A stretch of DNA of 64,000 nt from Eubacteriales bacterium. GTDB taxonomy: Bacteria; Bacillota; Clostridia; Lachnospirales; Lachnospiraceae. Each line of letters begins with the position of its first letter. Position 1 is the stretch's first letter. The notes beneath the pieces were generated by a model that worked only from the letters and a program-made list of their open reading frames with translations, searched no databases and had not been told where the DNA came from. The position numbers and the translations under genes were made by a program. This document shows, piece by piece, positions 48,158-58,254 of this stretch. The DNA is taken from the NCBI GenBank assembly GCA_030524545.1, contig JAUNGM010000015.1:33643-97642 (forward strand), read 5' to 3'.

Positions 48158-49081
48158 ATGAGACACTTAATGAGCCCGTTGGACTTTTCCGTCGAAGAGC
48201 TGGACAAGCTTCTGGATTTGGCCAACGATATTGAAAAGAACCCTGCGAAGTATGCACATACCTGTGACGACAAACGACTTGCTACATTATTCTATGAGCC
48301 AAGCACCCGTACCCGTCTCAGTTTTGAAGCTGCCATGATGAATCTCGGCGGTAAGGTTTTAGGATTTTCCACCGCGAATTCCAGTTCCGCAGCCAAAGGC
48401 GAAAGCGTTGCCGATACGATCCGTGTTACATCCTGCTATGCAGATATCTGTGCTATGCGTCATCCCAAGGAAGGTGCTCCGTTAGTAGCTTCCATGGCTT
48501 CTTCTATTCCTGTGATCAACGCCGGTGACGGCGGTCATCAGCATCCCACCCAGACATTAACCGATCTTCTTACCATCCGTTCCCTGAAAGGACGCCTGGA
48601 TAACCTTACTATCGGTCTGTGCGGCGATCTGAAGTTCGGCCGTACCGTTCACTCCCTGATCGAGGCGCTGGTACGCTACAGCAATGTAAAATTTGTCCTG
48701 ATCTCCCCGGAGGAGCTGCGTATTCCAAGCTATATCCGTGAAGATGTTCTGAATCGCAATCATATTGAATTTGAAGAAGTGGAACGTCTGGAAGACGCCA
48801 TTCCGGATCTGGATATTCTGTACATGACCCGTGTCCAGAAGGAACGTTTCTTCAATGAAGAGGACTATGTCCGCATGAAAGACTTCTACATTCTGGACAA
48901 ACAGAAAATGGAACTTGCCAAAGAAGATATGTACATCCTTCACCCGCTGCCCCGTGTCAATGAGATTGCAGTGGAAGTGGATTCTGACCCGAGAGCTGCC
49001 TACTTTAAGCAGGCGCAGTACGGTGTTTATGTACGTATGGCACTGATTCTTACATTACTGGAGGTGGATGTATCATGTTAA
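48158..49081 (+). CDS. pyrB: Aspartate carbamoyltransferase catalytic subunit
   Basis: 307 residues. Joins carbamoyl phosphate and aspartate, the first committed step of pyrimidine synthesis. [16 protein letters not shown] (47-62) is the carbamoyl-phosphate site, [17 protein letters not shown] near 126 and LPRVNEI near 264 the aspartate site. GGAGG precedes the ATG by six bases. Followed by pyrI with a 7-base overlap, which predicts an allosteric PyrB6-PyrI6 complex. Confidence 0.97.
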   Translation: MRHLMSPLDFSVEELDKLLDLANDIEKNPAKYAHTCDDKRLATLFYEPSTRTRLSFEAAMMNLGGKVLGFSTANSSSAAKGESVADTIRVTSCYADICAMRHPKEGAPLVASMASSIPVINAGDGGHQHPTQTLTDLLTIRSLKGRLDNLTIGLCGDLKFGRTVHSLIEALVRYSNVKFVLISPEELRIPSYIREDVLNRNHIEFEEVERLEDAIPDLDILYMTRVQKERFFNEEDYVRMKDFYILDKQKMELAKEDMYILHPLPRVNEIAVEVDSDPRAAYFKQAQYGVYVRMALILTLLEVDVSC

Positions 49082-49512
49082 ACGTAGGAGCACTTCGCGA
49101 GGGCTATGTCCTGGATCACATCAAGGCAGGCAAGGCCATGACGATTTATCACGACCTGAAGCTGGACAAGCTGGACTGTACCGTAGCCATTATCAAAAAC
49201 GCCCGCAGCAATAAGATGGGAAAGAAAGACATCATCAAGGTGGAATGCCCCATTGAAGATCTGGATCTTGACATTTTAGGCTTCATTGACCACAACATCA
49301 CTGTCAATATCATCAAAGACGAACGAATCGTAGAAAAGAAAGACCTGAAGCTGCCGAAGCAGGTAGTAAATGTCATCAAATGCAAGAATCCCCGCTGCAT
49401 CACATCCATCGAGCAGGGTCTTGACCATGTTTTCGTTCTTGCAGATCCGGAAAAAGAAATTTACCGCTGCAAATACTGCGAAGAGAAATACAGAGGGAAA
49501 CGGAATAAATAA
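49075..49512 (+). CDS. pyrI: Aspartate carbamoyltransferase regulatory subunit
   Basis: 145 residues. Nucleotide-binding allosteric subunit. The N-terminal alpha/beta domain starts [17 protein letters not shown]; the C-terminal zinc domain has the four-Cys set CKNPRCITS and CKYCEEKY. Shares operon and 7-base overlap with pyrB. Confidence 0.97.
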   Translation: MLNVGALREGYVLDHIKAGKAMTIYHDLKLDKLDCTVAIIKNARSNKMGKKDIIKVECPIEDLDLDILGFIDHNITVNIIKDERIVEKKDLKLPKQVVNVIKCKNPRCITSIEQGLDHVFVLADPEKEIYRCKYCEEKYRGKRNK

Positions 49513-49516
49513 TTCT

Positions 49517-50227
49517 ATGGACAAATTATATATCGTAATTCCGGCCTATAACGAAGAGGCCAATATCCGTCAGGTGATCGATGACTGGTATCCCATTGTG
49601 GAAAAGTATTCCGGCAATGGCGAATCCCGGCTGGTGATCATTGATGACGGAAGTAAAGATTCCACTTACCAGCTCGTTCAGGATTATGCGGCAAGCCGCC
49701 CGCTGCTCACTCCTATTACCAAAAAGAACGGCGGCCACGGGCCTGCCATTCTCACCGGCTATCAATATGCGATCGAACAGGGCGCTGATTACATTTTCCA
49801 GACGGATTCCGATGGACAGACACTTCCTGAAGAATTCCATGCTTTCTGGAAACGGCGCAAAACATATGATATGGTAATCGGCCTTCGGAAAGGCCGTCAG
49901 GACGGCGCTTCAAGAATTTTTGTCACCAAAACCTTAAAACTGGTCATTCGTCTCTGCTTCGGCGTTACGGTTGCAGATGCCAATACTCCTTACCGCCTGA
50001 TCAATGCCGCTGCACTCCAGAAATATATCGGGCTGATTCCTTCGGACTTTTTTCTTTCCAATGTCTTAATGTCCGTTATTTTTGTCAAAAAGAACTGCCG
50101 GGTCAAATATCTTCCGATCACCTTCCGCCCGCGCCAGGGAGGAGTAAACTCCATTAATCTAAAAAAGATCTGGAAAGTCGGCGTACAGGCATTAAAAGAT
50201 TTCAGGAAATTGAATAAGACTTTGTAG
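49517..50227 (+). CDS. Family 2 glycosyltransferase
   Basis: 236 residues, GT-A fold. LYIVIPAYNEEANI (3-16) is the nucleotide-sugar start, VIIDDGSKDSTY near 41 and FQTDSDGQTLPEEF near 96 carry the DXD-type metal motif, and a C-terminal segment with KYLPITFRPRQGG is membrane-proximal but no true transmembrane helix is present. Resembles DPM1/DPG-type polyprenyl-phosphate sugar transferases or the GtrB-like group; substrate unknown. The ATG at 49517 is four bases past pyrI with a weak site, so it probably depends on pyrI translation. Confidence 0.88.
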   Translation: MDKLYIVIPAYNEEANIRQVIDDWYPIVEKYSGNGESRLVIIDDGSKDSTYQLVQDYAASRPLLTPITKKNGGHGPAILTGYQYAIEQGADYIFQTDSDGQTLPEEFHAFWKRRKTYDMVIGLRKGRQDGASRIFVTKTLKLVIRLCFGVTVADANTPYRLINAAALQKYIGLIPSDFFLSNVLMSVIFVKKNCRVKYLPITFRPRQGGVNSINLKKIWKVGVQALKDFRKLNKTL

Positions 50228-50251
50228 AGTAAATATTTTTTATTTTAAAAT

Positions 50252-50280
50252 GGGTGCCGCACTTCTTCTATGCGGCACCC
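50252..50280. terminator. Bidirectional terminator between the glycosyltransferase and rnpB
   Basis: 10-bp stem GGGTGCCGCA (50252-50261) / TGCGGCACCC (50271-50280). On the minus strand an ATTTTAAAATAAAAAA-type tail follows, so it ends rnpB; on the plus strand the tail is poor. Confidence 0.8.
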
Positions 50281-50318
50281 ACTTCATATTCATCCATATT
50301 TCTTTCAAACATTAAAAT

Positions 50319-50672
50319 GCGCAAGCCGGCCGATAAGCCGGGTTATGTCGTTGGGTGATCATCTGTCTAGGCCATCCGTTGCCGAATGGCTCAAGCGACC
50401 CACCTGAAAGCACGGCGGGCAGCCGTATCGCTTTCTTCTCGGTCTTGCTTCGAATGGAGTTTACATGTGCCCTTCCTGTTACCAGAAAGGCGGTAGTCTC
50501 TTACACTGCCTTTCCACCCTTACCCTCCCGAAGGAAGGCGGTTTATTTCTGTTGCACTGGTCTGGGAGTCACCTCCACCGGACGTTATCCGGCATCCTGC
50601 CCTGTGAAGCCCGGACTTTCCTCGTCTGCACCCTTTCGTCTGTGCAGCCGCGATCACCTGGCCGACTTGCGC
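50319..50672 (-). ncRNA. rnpB: RNase P RNA
   Basis: About 354 nt. Ends pair as P1: GCGCAAG (50666-50672 side) with CTTGCGC (50319-50325). The conserved core GAGGAAAGTCCGGGCTTCAC is seen on the minus strand near 50620-50640, and the 3' core CCCGGCTTATCGGCC near 50327-50341. This is the catalytic RNA of tRNA 5' maturation. The exact ends may differ by a few bases. Confidence 0.92.
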
Positions 50673-50725
50673 AAATGTTATTCTAGCATGTAAAATCCGG
50701 AATGTAAAGCCCTAAATCCTGTATG

Positions 50726-51958
50726 CTACGCCCTGCGTGCTTCTTTTCTCTTTTCCATTGCATCCACACAGATCGTGCAGGCAGCATCACCTGTGATGTT
50801 GACACAGGTACGTCCCATATCCAGAATACGGTCAATGCCTGCCACCAGGGCAATTCCTTCCAGCGGAAGCCCGACACTCTCAAGTACCATGGCAAGCATG
50901 ATCATACCGGAGCCGGGAACACCAGCGGTTCCGATGGAGGCCAGTGTTGCGGTCAGAATGATGGTGATCTGCTGTGAAATCGTAAGATCAATACCGAAAA
51001 TCTGTCCGATAAAGATTGCACATACCCCCTGGTAGATGGCAGTACCATCCATATTAATGGTCGCACCAAGCGGCAGAACAAAACTGGCAATCTCTTTTCT
51101 TGCCCCAAGCTTCTGCGTACATTCCAGATTGAAAGGAAGTGCTCCCACACTGCTGGCACTGGAAAATGCAAAGATCATGGCCTGGCTCATTCCCTTAAAG
51201 AATTTCAGCGGGCTCATGCCGGAAATGATCTTTACCGTAGATGAATAAACCAGTACCATATGCACAATATAGGTCACATAGGCCACACCGATCACTTTCA
51301 GAAGCGGAAGAAGAATATCCATTCCGTTCGTAGCCACAACCGGAGTGATCAATGCAAATACACCGATCGGAGACAATTTAATGATCATCTCCATCACCTT
51401 AAAGCTGACTTCCGAAAAGCTGTCGATCACATCCTTGGCTATCCTGCCCTTTTCTCCTGCAAGAATGATACCGAAGCCAAAGAACAGTGCAATGACAATT
51501 ACCTGCAGCATTGTAGCATTTGCCAGCGGCTGAACGGCATTCGACGGGAAAATATTCACCAGCGTATCCATAAAGCTCGGTGCTTCCGATGCCTCATAGA
51601 CCAGTTCCTCGCTTCCCAGCGTATACCCTGCCCCAACGTTCAGGATATTGGCAAACAGCAGTCCCAGGGTAACCGCAAACGCTGTAGTACACAAATAAAA
51701 GCATACGGTCTTTACACCGATGGAACCAACCTTCCGCACATCCTGCAGAGAAATGATTCCCTGCATAATAGAAAGCAGCACAACAGGTACAACAACCATC
51801 TTGATCAGATTCAGGAAAATCGTACCGAACGGCTTAATATAATTCTCCGCCACATCCGCACATCCCTGCATCAGCAGACCAACGATCACGCCCAATACAA
51901 GCGCTCCGAAAATCCAGACAGTCAATGATACTTTTTTCTTACCCTTTGTTTCACTCAT
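50726..51958 (-). CDS. Dicarboxylate/amino acid:cation symporter (DAACS, GltP-like)
   Basis: 410 residues with eight membrane helices and two hairpin loops. VVPVVLLSIMQGI near 62, SSASSVGALPFNLE near 278 (serine-rich HP1), GATINMDGTAIYQG near 310 (unwound TM7 NMDGT) and GVPGSGMIMLA near 355 (HP2) are signatures of sodium- or proton-coupled glutamate/aspartate carriers. The start ATG 51958 was chosen with an AGAGGGGGA site; an in-frame extension to 52000 was rejected. Confidence 0.92.
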   Translation of the reverse strand: MSETKGKKKVSLTVWIFGALVLGVIVGLLMQGCADVAENYIKPFGTIFLNLIKMVVVPVVLLSIMQGIISLQDVRKVGSIGVKTVCFYLCTTAFAVTLGLLFANILNVGAGYTLGSEELVYEASEAPSFMDTLVNIFPSNAVQPLANATMLQVIVIALFFGFGIILAGEKGRIAKDVIDSFSEVSFKVMEMIIKLSPIGVFALITPVVATNGMDILLPLLKVIGVAYVTYIVHMVLVYSSTVKIISGMSPLKFFKGMSQAMIFAFSSASSVGALPFNLECTQKLGARKEIASFVLPLGATINMDGTAIYQGVCAIFIGQIFGIDLTISQQITIILTATLASIGTAGVPGSGMIMLAMVLESVGLPLEGIALVAGIDRILDMGRTCVNITGDAACTICVDAMEKRKEARRA

Positions 51959-52026
51959 AAGAATCCCCCTCTCTTTTGTTTTTATGTTAGAGTGTAACAA
52001 GCGTAATCACCGGGCATTCTGCCGGA

Positions 52027-53694
52027 TCAAACATCAAAACAGCTTCCGCCCACAAACTCCCTCAAAATGGAATTCTGAGGAATATCCTCACTTGGCACAG
52101 CTACAAAATAGTCAAAGAATTTCAAAAGCCTTTTGGCTTCCACATACTCCGGCTCGCTCTTATCTATTCCAAATAGAAGCGGCTCCGCATACAGTTTCAG
52201 GCATGCAAGCTCATAAACCAGCGCAGAATTGAACATTACATCTGCTTCCTCCTGAAACGGAAAAATATTCTCTTCTTCTCCTCTGCGGACAGAGGGCCAT
52301 CTTGCAATCGTCTCTTTTGCAGAGGTTCCTCTTGTTCTGGCATCCCGCACAATCCTGCGGATGAGACGGCCATCCGTTGTCGGAATCCGGTTATGCTCAT
52401 CAATGTTCAACTGGGTCAATGCACTGATATAAATCTTAAATTTACTTTCTTTCGGAAGGGCGTAGCTGAGTCTGTCGTTCAGCCCATGAATTCCCTCGAT
52501 GACCAGAATGTCGTCCGGTCCCATTTCCAGAAAATCCCCCTTATACTCCCGATGTCCTGTCTTAAAGTTATATACCGGAAGCTCCACACGTTCTCCCCGC
52601 ATCAGGGCCAGCATATCTCTATTGAACAGTTCCACATCTATTGCTTCCAGGCACTCATAATTCTTTTCTCCATACTCATCCAGAGGGGTATTCTCCCGTT
52701 CTACAAAGTAATTGTCCACGGCAATGGGATGCGGACGCATCCCATGGGCCATAAGCTGAATGGACAGCCTGTGTGAAAATGTTGTCTTGCCGGAAGAAGA
52801 CGGTCCTGCGATCATGACGAATTTTATATTTCCCATGGCAGCGATCTCCTCCGCAATCCTGGAAATCCTTGCCTCCTGAAGAGCCTCCTGCACCAAAAGA
52901 ATGCTCCGCACTCCTTCTTTTGTAATACGGTCGTTCAGGTCTCCCACGGAAGAAATATCCATCTTCTCTCCCCACTCCTGGGACTCCTTCTGAACACGGA
53001 AGATTTTTTCCTCCGGAGAGAAGGGCGGGATCACATCCGGATGGCCGCTTTCAGGCAGTTCCAGTACAAATCCTTCATCATAAAGCTTCAGGTCAAAATA
53101 CCGGATATACCCTGCATGATGAGCCATAAACCCATAGAAATAATCTTCAAAATTCCCGATGCTGTAAAGATTTACTCTGGATACCCTGCGGTACCGGAAC
53201 AGCTTTTCTTTATCATACATTCGATGCTGATGAAAAAGACTGATGGCCTCATCCGTACCTACGGAACGCTTTACGATCGGCATCTTCGCATCTACGATTT
53301 CTCTCATCCTGTGTTTTACCTGATCCAGAAACTCCTGGTTCAGCACTGTGCGGCCCTCCATGGTAAAATAATATCCGGAGCCAACGGAATAATGAATCAT
53401 CACTTTATCCACATTCCCGCTGCCTGCCACATCATAAACCGCTTTCAGAAGAATCAGGCAGGCACTTCGTTTATATGTCTTATGTCCAATCTGATCCTTT
53501 GTTGTAACAAAAGTCAGGGTGCAGTCCTTTTTCAGGCGCTTATGCAGCTCACGCAGTTTCCCATTCACGGTTACAAGAATCACCGGGGCATCTGTTAATC
53601 CTTCAAATTCTTTTGCAATATCTGCATAGCAGATACCTGCGGGATACTCTCTTGTCTCCCCGGCAACAGTTACCTTCACCATTTTCTGTTCCAT
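52027..53694 (-). CDS. TGS/ThrRS-SAD-like domain fused to uridine kinase
   Basis: 555 residues. Residues 1-70 are a TGS-like beta domain (MVKVTVAGETREYPAG), about 75-255 resemble the ThrRS second additional domain (FHQHRMYDKEKLFRYRR, NFEDYFYG), and about 290-500 form a uridine-kinase-like P-loop kinase (IAGPSSSGKTTFSHRLSIQL, AVDNYFVERENTP, IEGIHGLNDRL, RIVRDARTRGTSAKET). Family members are called nucleoside kinases in Clostridia; the nucleoside substrate is unproved. AGGAGG precedes the ATG. Intriguing union of tRNA-synthetase-like and kinase folds. Confidence 0.88.
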   Translation of the reverse strand: MEQKMVKVTVAGETREYPAGICYADIAKEFEGLTDAPVILVTVNGKLRELHKRLKKDCTLTFVTTKDQIGHKTYKRSACLILLKAVYDVAGSGNVDKVMIHYSVGSGYYFTMEGRTVLNQEFLDQVKHRMREIVDAKMPIVKRSVGTDEAISLFHQHRMYDKEKLFRYRRVSRVNLYSIGNFEDYFYGFMAHHAGYIRYFDLKLYDEGFVLELPESGHPDVIPPFSPEEKIFRVQKESQEWGEKMDISSVGDLNDRITKEGVRSILLVQEALQEARISRIAEEIAAMGNIKFVMIAGPSSSGKTTFSHRLSIQLMAHGMRPHPIAVDNYFVERENTPLDEYGEKNYECLEAIDVELFNRDMLALMRGERVELPVYNFKTGHREYKGDFLEMGPDDILVIEGIHGLNDRLSYALPKESKFKIYISALTQLNIDEHNRIPTTDGRLIRRIVRDARTRGTSAKETIARWPSVRRGEEENIFPFQEEADVMFNSALVYELACLKLYAEPLLFGIDKSEPEYVEAKRLLKFFDYFVAVPSEDIPQNSILREFVGGSCFDV

Positions 53695-53739
53695 GCTGTC
53701 CCCTCCTTTTCCATGATGTCATTGATATCTCTTTATTGA

Positions 53740-54525
53740 TTATATGACAAGAGTATACGGCTGTTTCACCTGTGCGCATGAAATCTTCAGTTCCGGAAAA
53801 GCATTTTCCAATTGCTTCTTCATGGCGTCCATAAAAATATACTCCGTACCGTAATGGCCTGCATCGATCAGGCAGATTCCCTGCTCCACAGCATCCAGTC
53901 CTGTATGGTGGTCAATATCTCCGGTAATATACACCTCTGCCCCGGACGACAGCACATCCTTCATCAGGCTCTTGCCGCTTCCGGTACATACAGCAGCACA
54001 CGCCACTTCTCTCTCAAGATTACCATACACTTTTACTTCATTTAAACGGAACGCGTCTTTTACAAATCCGGCACATTCCTTTAAGGTCATTTTATAGGGA
54101 AGCATTCCCACTCTTCCAAGACCTTCCCTGCACTCTCCCTGTTCTTTGGTCACGGTCAGAATCCGGGTATCTGTAAGCTTCAGATAACCTGCACTCAGTT
54201 CTGCCATTCCGAGAATATCGTAATTCGTATGCATGGCATAATACTGGATTCCGTGCCGGATCAGTGACAATACCTTACGGCCTGTAAAATCATGGTTATT
54301 GATTTTTTTCATTCCGCCGAAGATCATAGGGTGATGGGTGACGATCATCTCCGCACCTGCGGTAATCGCCTCATCAAGTGTCTCTGCTGTCAGATCCAGC
54401 GCCAGAAATACGTGCCGCACCTCTTCCCTGTCATCCCCTACCAGAAATCCCACATTATCCCATTCCTCTGCGGAAGCCGGGGGATAATGGCTTTCCAGCC
54501 AGGCGGTCAGTTCATGAACTTTCAT
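53740..54525 (-). CDS. Nif3-like dinuclear metal centre protein
   Basis: 261 residues. MKVHELTAWLESHYPPASAEE start, NVGFLVGD near 25, IVTHHPMIFGG near 60 (metal His pair) and the C-terminal GDIDHHTGLDAVEQGICLIDAGHYGTE with further metal ligands. Often labelled GTP cyclohydrolase I type 2, but the substrate is not established. The ATG at 54525 lies 14 bases inside the trmK end, so it is coupled to trmK. Confidence 0.93.
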   Translation of the reverse strand: MKVHELTAWLESHYPPASAEEWDNVGFLVGDDREEVRHVFLALDLTAETLDEAITAGAEMIVTHHPMIFGGMKKINNHDFTGRKVLSLIRHGIQYYAMHTNYDILGMAELSAGYLKLTDTRILTVTKEQGECREGLGRVGMLPYKMTLKECAGFVKDAFRLNEVKVYGNLEREVACAAVCTGSGKSLMKDVLSSGAEVYITGDIDHHTGLDAVEQGICLIDAGHYGTEYIFMDAMKKQLENAFPELKISCAQVKQPYTLVI

Positions 54526-55219
54526 ATAACTTCAGAGCAGCCAGAATCAACTGCTTTTCCTCCTCAATCTCTTTCATTCGCTCCAGAGCGGACCCAGCAG
54601 GAGCCTCTGCCAGTTTCTTAAGAATTTCCCTGCGGATTCCAAGTTCCCGCTCCAGATACTGCTTTAATACCGGATTCCTTTCTTTCAGCAGAAGCTTCCC
54701 GAACCATTCCTCCATTTTTGAATAAACCGGTACCTCTTTTCCGGGATTTCTGACGGCTTTCATCATGGGGTAAAATTTCCCATCCTCAAGGATGATTTTT
54801 TCCTCCGTAATCGTCCATCCTTTTTCCGAAAGGAAATGCCGGAAATGCGGAATATCCGACTGCGGCTGGAGGATCAGTTCCTGAAAGCCATCCAGAACTG
54901 CCTCTCCCTCTGTCAGTATCTTTTCCATCAGGGGTCCTCCCATGCCGGCGATGACCAGCGTATCCCCCTCCCCCGGCTTCAGGGCATGGAGACCGTCAGA
55001 AAGGCGTGTTTCTATGTATTTCCCAAGTCCGTACTCTTCCAGATGCTCTTTCGCCCTGGATAAGGGACCTTTGCGCACATCCATGGCAATGGCGCCCGGG
55101 ATTTTGTGATTCAAAACCAGGTATACCGGCAGATATCCATGATCGCATCCCACATCTACCAGCCGGCTTCCTTCCGTCACCATCTCTGCAATGGCGGATA
55201 ATCTTAAGGACAACTGCAT
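54512..55219 (-). CDS. trmK: tRNA adenine-22 N1 methyltransferase TrmK
   Basis: 235 residues. SAM-dependent; LSLRLSAIAEMVTEGSRLVDVGCDHGYLPVYL gives motif I, ETRLSDGLHAL near 65 and LVIAGMGGPLM near 85 the next motifs, followed by a coiled-coil C-terminal tail (about 175-235). Modifies A22 of tRNAs. AGGAG precedes the ATG at 55219. Sits in the standard dgt-dnaG-rpoD-trmK-nif3 order. Confidence 0.94.
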   Translation of the reverse strand: MQLSLRLSAIAEMVTEGSRLVDVGCDHGYLPVYLVLNHKIPGAIAMDVRKGPLSRAKEHLEEYGLGKYIETRLSDGLHALKPGEGDTLVIAGMGGPLMEKILTEGEAVLDGFQELILQPQSDIPHFRHFLSEKGWTITEEKIILEDGKFYPMMKAVRNPGKEVPVYSKMEEWFGKLLLKERNPVLKQYLERELGIRREILKKLAEAPAGSALERMKEIEEEKQLILAALKLYESS

Positions 55220-55231
55220 GTCTTGTTCTCC

Positions 55232-56356
55232 TTAATCCAGATAATCCCTCAGTTTCCTGCTGCGGCTTGGATGGCGCAGCTTGCGCAGAGCCTTCGCCTC
55301 AATCTGACGGATACGTTCTCTGGTAACATTAAACTCTTTTCCAACTTCCTCCAATGTACGCGCTCGGCCGTCATCCAGGCCGAAACGAAGACGAAGTACC
55401 TTCTGCTCCCTTTCTGTGAGGGTACACAGAACTTCGTTCAGCTGTTCCTTCAGAAGGCTGAATGCTGCGGCATCTGCCGGAACCGGTACATTGTCATCCT
55501 GGATAAAATCTCCCAGATGGCTGTCTTCCTCTTCGCCGATCGGGGTCTCCAGAGAAACCGGCTCCTGGGAAATCTTCAGGATCTCACGGACACGCCCTTC
55601 CGGCATCTCCATTACCTCTGCGATCTCTTCCGGGGTAGGTTCACGGCCTTTTTCCTGCAGTAACTGACGGGAAACGCGGATAAGCTTGTTAATGGTTTCT
55701 ACCATATGCACAGGAATACGGATCGTTCTGGCCTGATCGGCAATGGCTCTTGTAATGGCCTGACGGATCCACCAGGTTGCATAGGTACTGAATTTATAAC
55801 CTTTACGGTAGTCAAATTTTTCTACGGCTTTGATAAGACCTAAATTTCCTTCCTGGATCAGATCCAGAAACAGCATTCCTCTGCCCACATAGCGTTTTGC
55901 AATGCTGACAACAAGACGGAGATTGGCTTCTGCCAGACGTTTTTTAGCGCTTTCATCACCCAACTCCATTCTCTTGGCAAGCTCGATTTCCTCATCTGCA
56001 GTCAGAAGGGGAACCTTGCCGATTTCCTTCAGGTACATACGGACAGGATCCTCAATGCTGACACCTTCCGGAACGGACAGGTCGATCTTCTCCATATCGA
56101 TTTCTTCTTCATCATCCAGCTTGTCAATGTCCACGTCATCATCCAGAATCAGATCATCCACATTCTCTGTTGTACGCAGAACGTCCACTCCGCTGGCTTC
56201 CAGAAAATCAAACACCTTTTCCATCTGATCCACGCTTAAAGGCTGGTCCTTAAAAAAGTCGTTGATTTCCTGATACTCCAATACATTTTTCTTCTTCTTT
56301 GCAAGTTCCAGAAGTTCTACCAGTTTTTCACTGAATTTGCCCATATTCATTTCCAT
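55232..56356 (-). CDS. rpoD: RNA polymerase primary sigma factor SigA/RpoD
   Basis: 374 residues, the usual Firmicute length. Region 1.1 is acidic (about 1-95), regions 2.1-2.4 run through [46 protein letters not shown] (promoter -10 recognition), region 3 and region 4.2 [20 protein letters not shown] for -35 recognition. The consensus-like -35/-10 pairs seen in this window agree with this factor. Start ATG 56356; its GGAGG is 12 bases away, a little far. Confidence 0.97.
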   Translation of the reverse strand: MEMNMGKFSEKLVELLELAKKKKNVLEYQEINDFFKDQPLSVDQMEKVFDFLEASGVDVLRTTENVDDLILDDDVDIDKLDDEEEIDMEKIDLSVPEGVSIEDPVRMYLKEIGKVPLLTADEEIELAKRMELGDESAKKRLAEANLRLVVSIAKRYVGRGMLFLDLIQEGNLGLIKAVEKFDYRKGYKFSTYATWWIRQAITRAIADQARTIRIPVHMVETINKLIRVSRQLLQEKGREPTPEEIAEVMEMPEGRVREILKISQEPVSLETPIGEEEDSHLGDFIQDDNVPVPADAAAFSLLKEQLNEVLCTLTEREQKVLRLRFGLDDGRARTLEEVGKEFNVTRERIRQIEAKALRKLRHPSRSRKLRDYLD

Positions 56357-56392
56357 AGGTGCTTTGTACCTCCATTTTATAATAGTTTTGCC

Positions 56393-58186
56393 TTATTCAA
56401 AAGAAATATGCAATTGCTGTCGTTTTCGTCCAAGTTCTTCCAGTTCTTTTTTGGCTTTTACCAGATTCTGAAGTCCCTGCATATCAGTCGGATCCCATGT
56501 ACGGTTCCGCTCGGCCAGGCTCTCCTCCTTAATCCGAAGAAGCGTATCTGCAAAAGCCCTGTTCTGTTCCTGTTCTGATTCCAGATGAATCGTCGCGTGA
56601 AAAAGGGATGCCACCTCCCGCTGTTCTTCACTGTCCGGAAATGCATTGAGAAGCTTTGCCGGATTCACCTCTCCAGCAGCTCTTTGCTCATAGAGCATCT
56701 CTGCCACCTGCCGGTAAAGGGGAACGACAAAATCTGCAGGAGACAGGTATTGTTCCACTGTCTCAAAAATTCCGGGATATGTCACCAGCCAGGTAAGCAT
56801 CAGCTTCTGCGCCTTTTCTCCTGCGGATTCCTTTTTTTTCTTTTCGGCCCCTGTTGCCACAGGCTTAATTCTCTGCTCTGCCCTGGTTCCTTTGATTGCC
56901 AGAGCGTTAACCCTTTTGCGAAGATCTTCATTGCTGATACCGTAGCGGCGGTACTTTTTCACAATGGCTTCTATATAGAGGTTTCGCTCCAGCTCGTCAT
57001 TCAGTTCCAGAAGCATCCCGGCGCATCTCTCAAAGAAACGGTTCTGCCCCTGCGGCTCCTCCATGGGAAATTCTCCTTCCGCAATGCTCACACGGAACAT
57101 AAAGCTGTCCATAGCCTGTCCAAGACGTTCCTCAAAAGCCTCTGCACCCAGATTCTTAATAAATTCATCCGGGTCTTTGTGCGGCTTCAGATTCACTACC
57201 CTGGAATTTACTCCCGCCTCCCGGAGGATAGGAATGGCCCTTAACGCCGCCCGGATGCCCGCCTCATCACTGTCGTAAAGAAGCAGCACTTCCTGGGTAT
57301 ACCTTTTCAGCAGACTGGCATGACCGGAAGTCAATGCTGTTCCAAGAGAAGCCACCGCATTCGTAAACCCTGCCTGGTGCATGGCGATTACATCCATGTA
57401 TCCCTCGCAGAGGATGATATAATTTTTTCTTGTGGTCCTTGCAACATTCAATCCGTAAAGATTCCGGCTTTTATCAAAAATCTTCGTTTCCGGCGAATTC
57501 AGATATTTAGGCTTGCCATCACCCATAACCCTTCCCCCGAAACCGATCACCCTGTTATTCACATCCATAATGGGAAAAATTACACGGTTCCAGAATTTGT
57601 CATACATGCCGTGGCGCTCATCCACATTAAAAAGTCCGGATTCACGCAGCAGTTCGTCACTGTAATTCTTCCCTTTCAAAAATTTGTACAGATCATCACT
57701 GTATTTATCCGAATATCCCAGTCCGAATTTGCGGATGGTTTCATTACTCAGCCCCCTGCCGGTCAGGTACTGATACGCTCTTGCGCCGTTTTCGCGCCGA
57801 AGCTGATAATAGAAATACTGTGCTGCCTGCTTGTTAATCTCAAGCAGCGCAGACCTTCGCTCCGCCTTCGCTCTTGCTTCCCTGGAATATTCCATCTTCG
57901 GCAGCTCCACTCCGGCTCTGTCCGCCAGACTCTTCACCGCTTCCCCAAAGGAAAGGTTTTCGTATTCCATAATGAAAGTATATACATTTCCTCCCGCACC
58001 GCATCCAAAGCAGTAATACATCTGCTTGGACGGAGAAACAGAAAACGAAGGAGATTTTTCATTGTGAAACGGACAAAGTCCGAAATACGAGCTTCCTTTT
58101 CTTGTTAATTTCACATATTGGGATATCACATCTACAATATCATTTTTCATTCGCACATCTTCAATGATATCGTCCGAATACCGCAT
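56393..58186 (-). CDS. dnaG: DNA primase
   Basis: 597 residues. N-terminal zinc finger: CPFHNEKSPSFSVSP and YCFGCGAGG (C-x2-H...C-x2-C, about 38-66). TOPRIM region: NYIILCEGYMDVIAMHQAGF near 250 with EGYMD acidic core, LLYDSDEAGIRAA near 300; C-terminal helicase-binding region to 597. Start ATG 58186 has AAGGAGG seven bases upstream. Makes RNA primers at the fork. Confidence 0.97.
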   Translation of the reverse strand: MRYSDDIIEDVRMKNDIVDVISQYVKLTRKGSSYFGLCPFHNEKSPSFSVSPSKQMYYCFGCGAGGNVYTFIMEYENLSFGEAVKSLADRAGVELPKMEYSREARAKAERRSALLEINKQAAQYFYYQLRRENGARAYQYLTGRGLSNETIRKFGLGYSDKYSDDLYKFLKGKNYSDELLRESGLFNVDERHGMYDKFWNRVIFPIMDVNNRVIGFGGRVMGDGKPKYLNSPETKIFDKSRNLYGLNVARTTRKNYIILCEGYMDVIAMHQAGFTNAVASLGTALTSGHASLLKRYTQEVLLLYDSDEAGIRAALRAIPILREAGVNSRVVNLKPHKDPDEFIKNLGAEAFEERLGQAMDSFMFRVSIAEGEFPMEEPQGQNRFFERCAGMLLELNDELERNLYIEAIVKKYRRYGISNEDLRKRVNALAIKGTRAEQRIKPVATGAEKKKKESAGEKAQKLMLTWLVTYPGIFETVEQYLSPADFVVPLYRQVAEMLYEQRAAGEVNPAKLLNAFPDSEEQREVASLFHATIHLESEQEQNRAFADTLLRIKEESLAERNRTWDPTDMQGLQNLVKAKKELEELGRKRQQLHISFE

Positions 58187-58254
58187 GTCTATCCTCCTTT
58201 TGTACTGATACAAGGTCCACCGTCAGCGACTGTTCCTTTCTGAAGCAGTACCGC

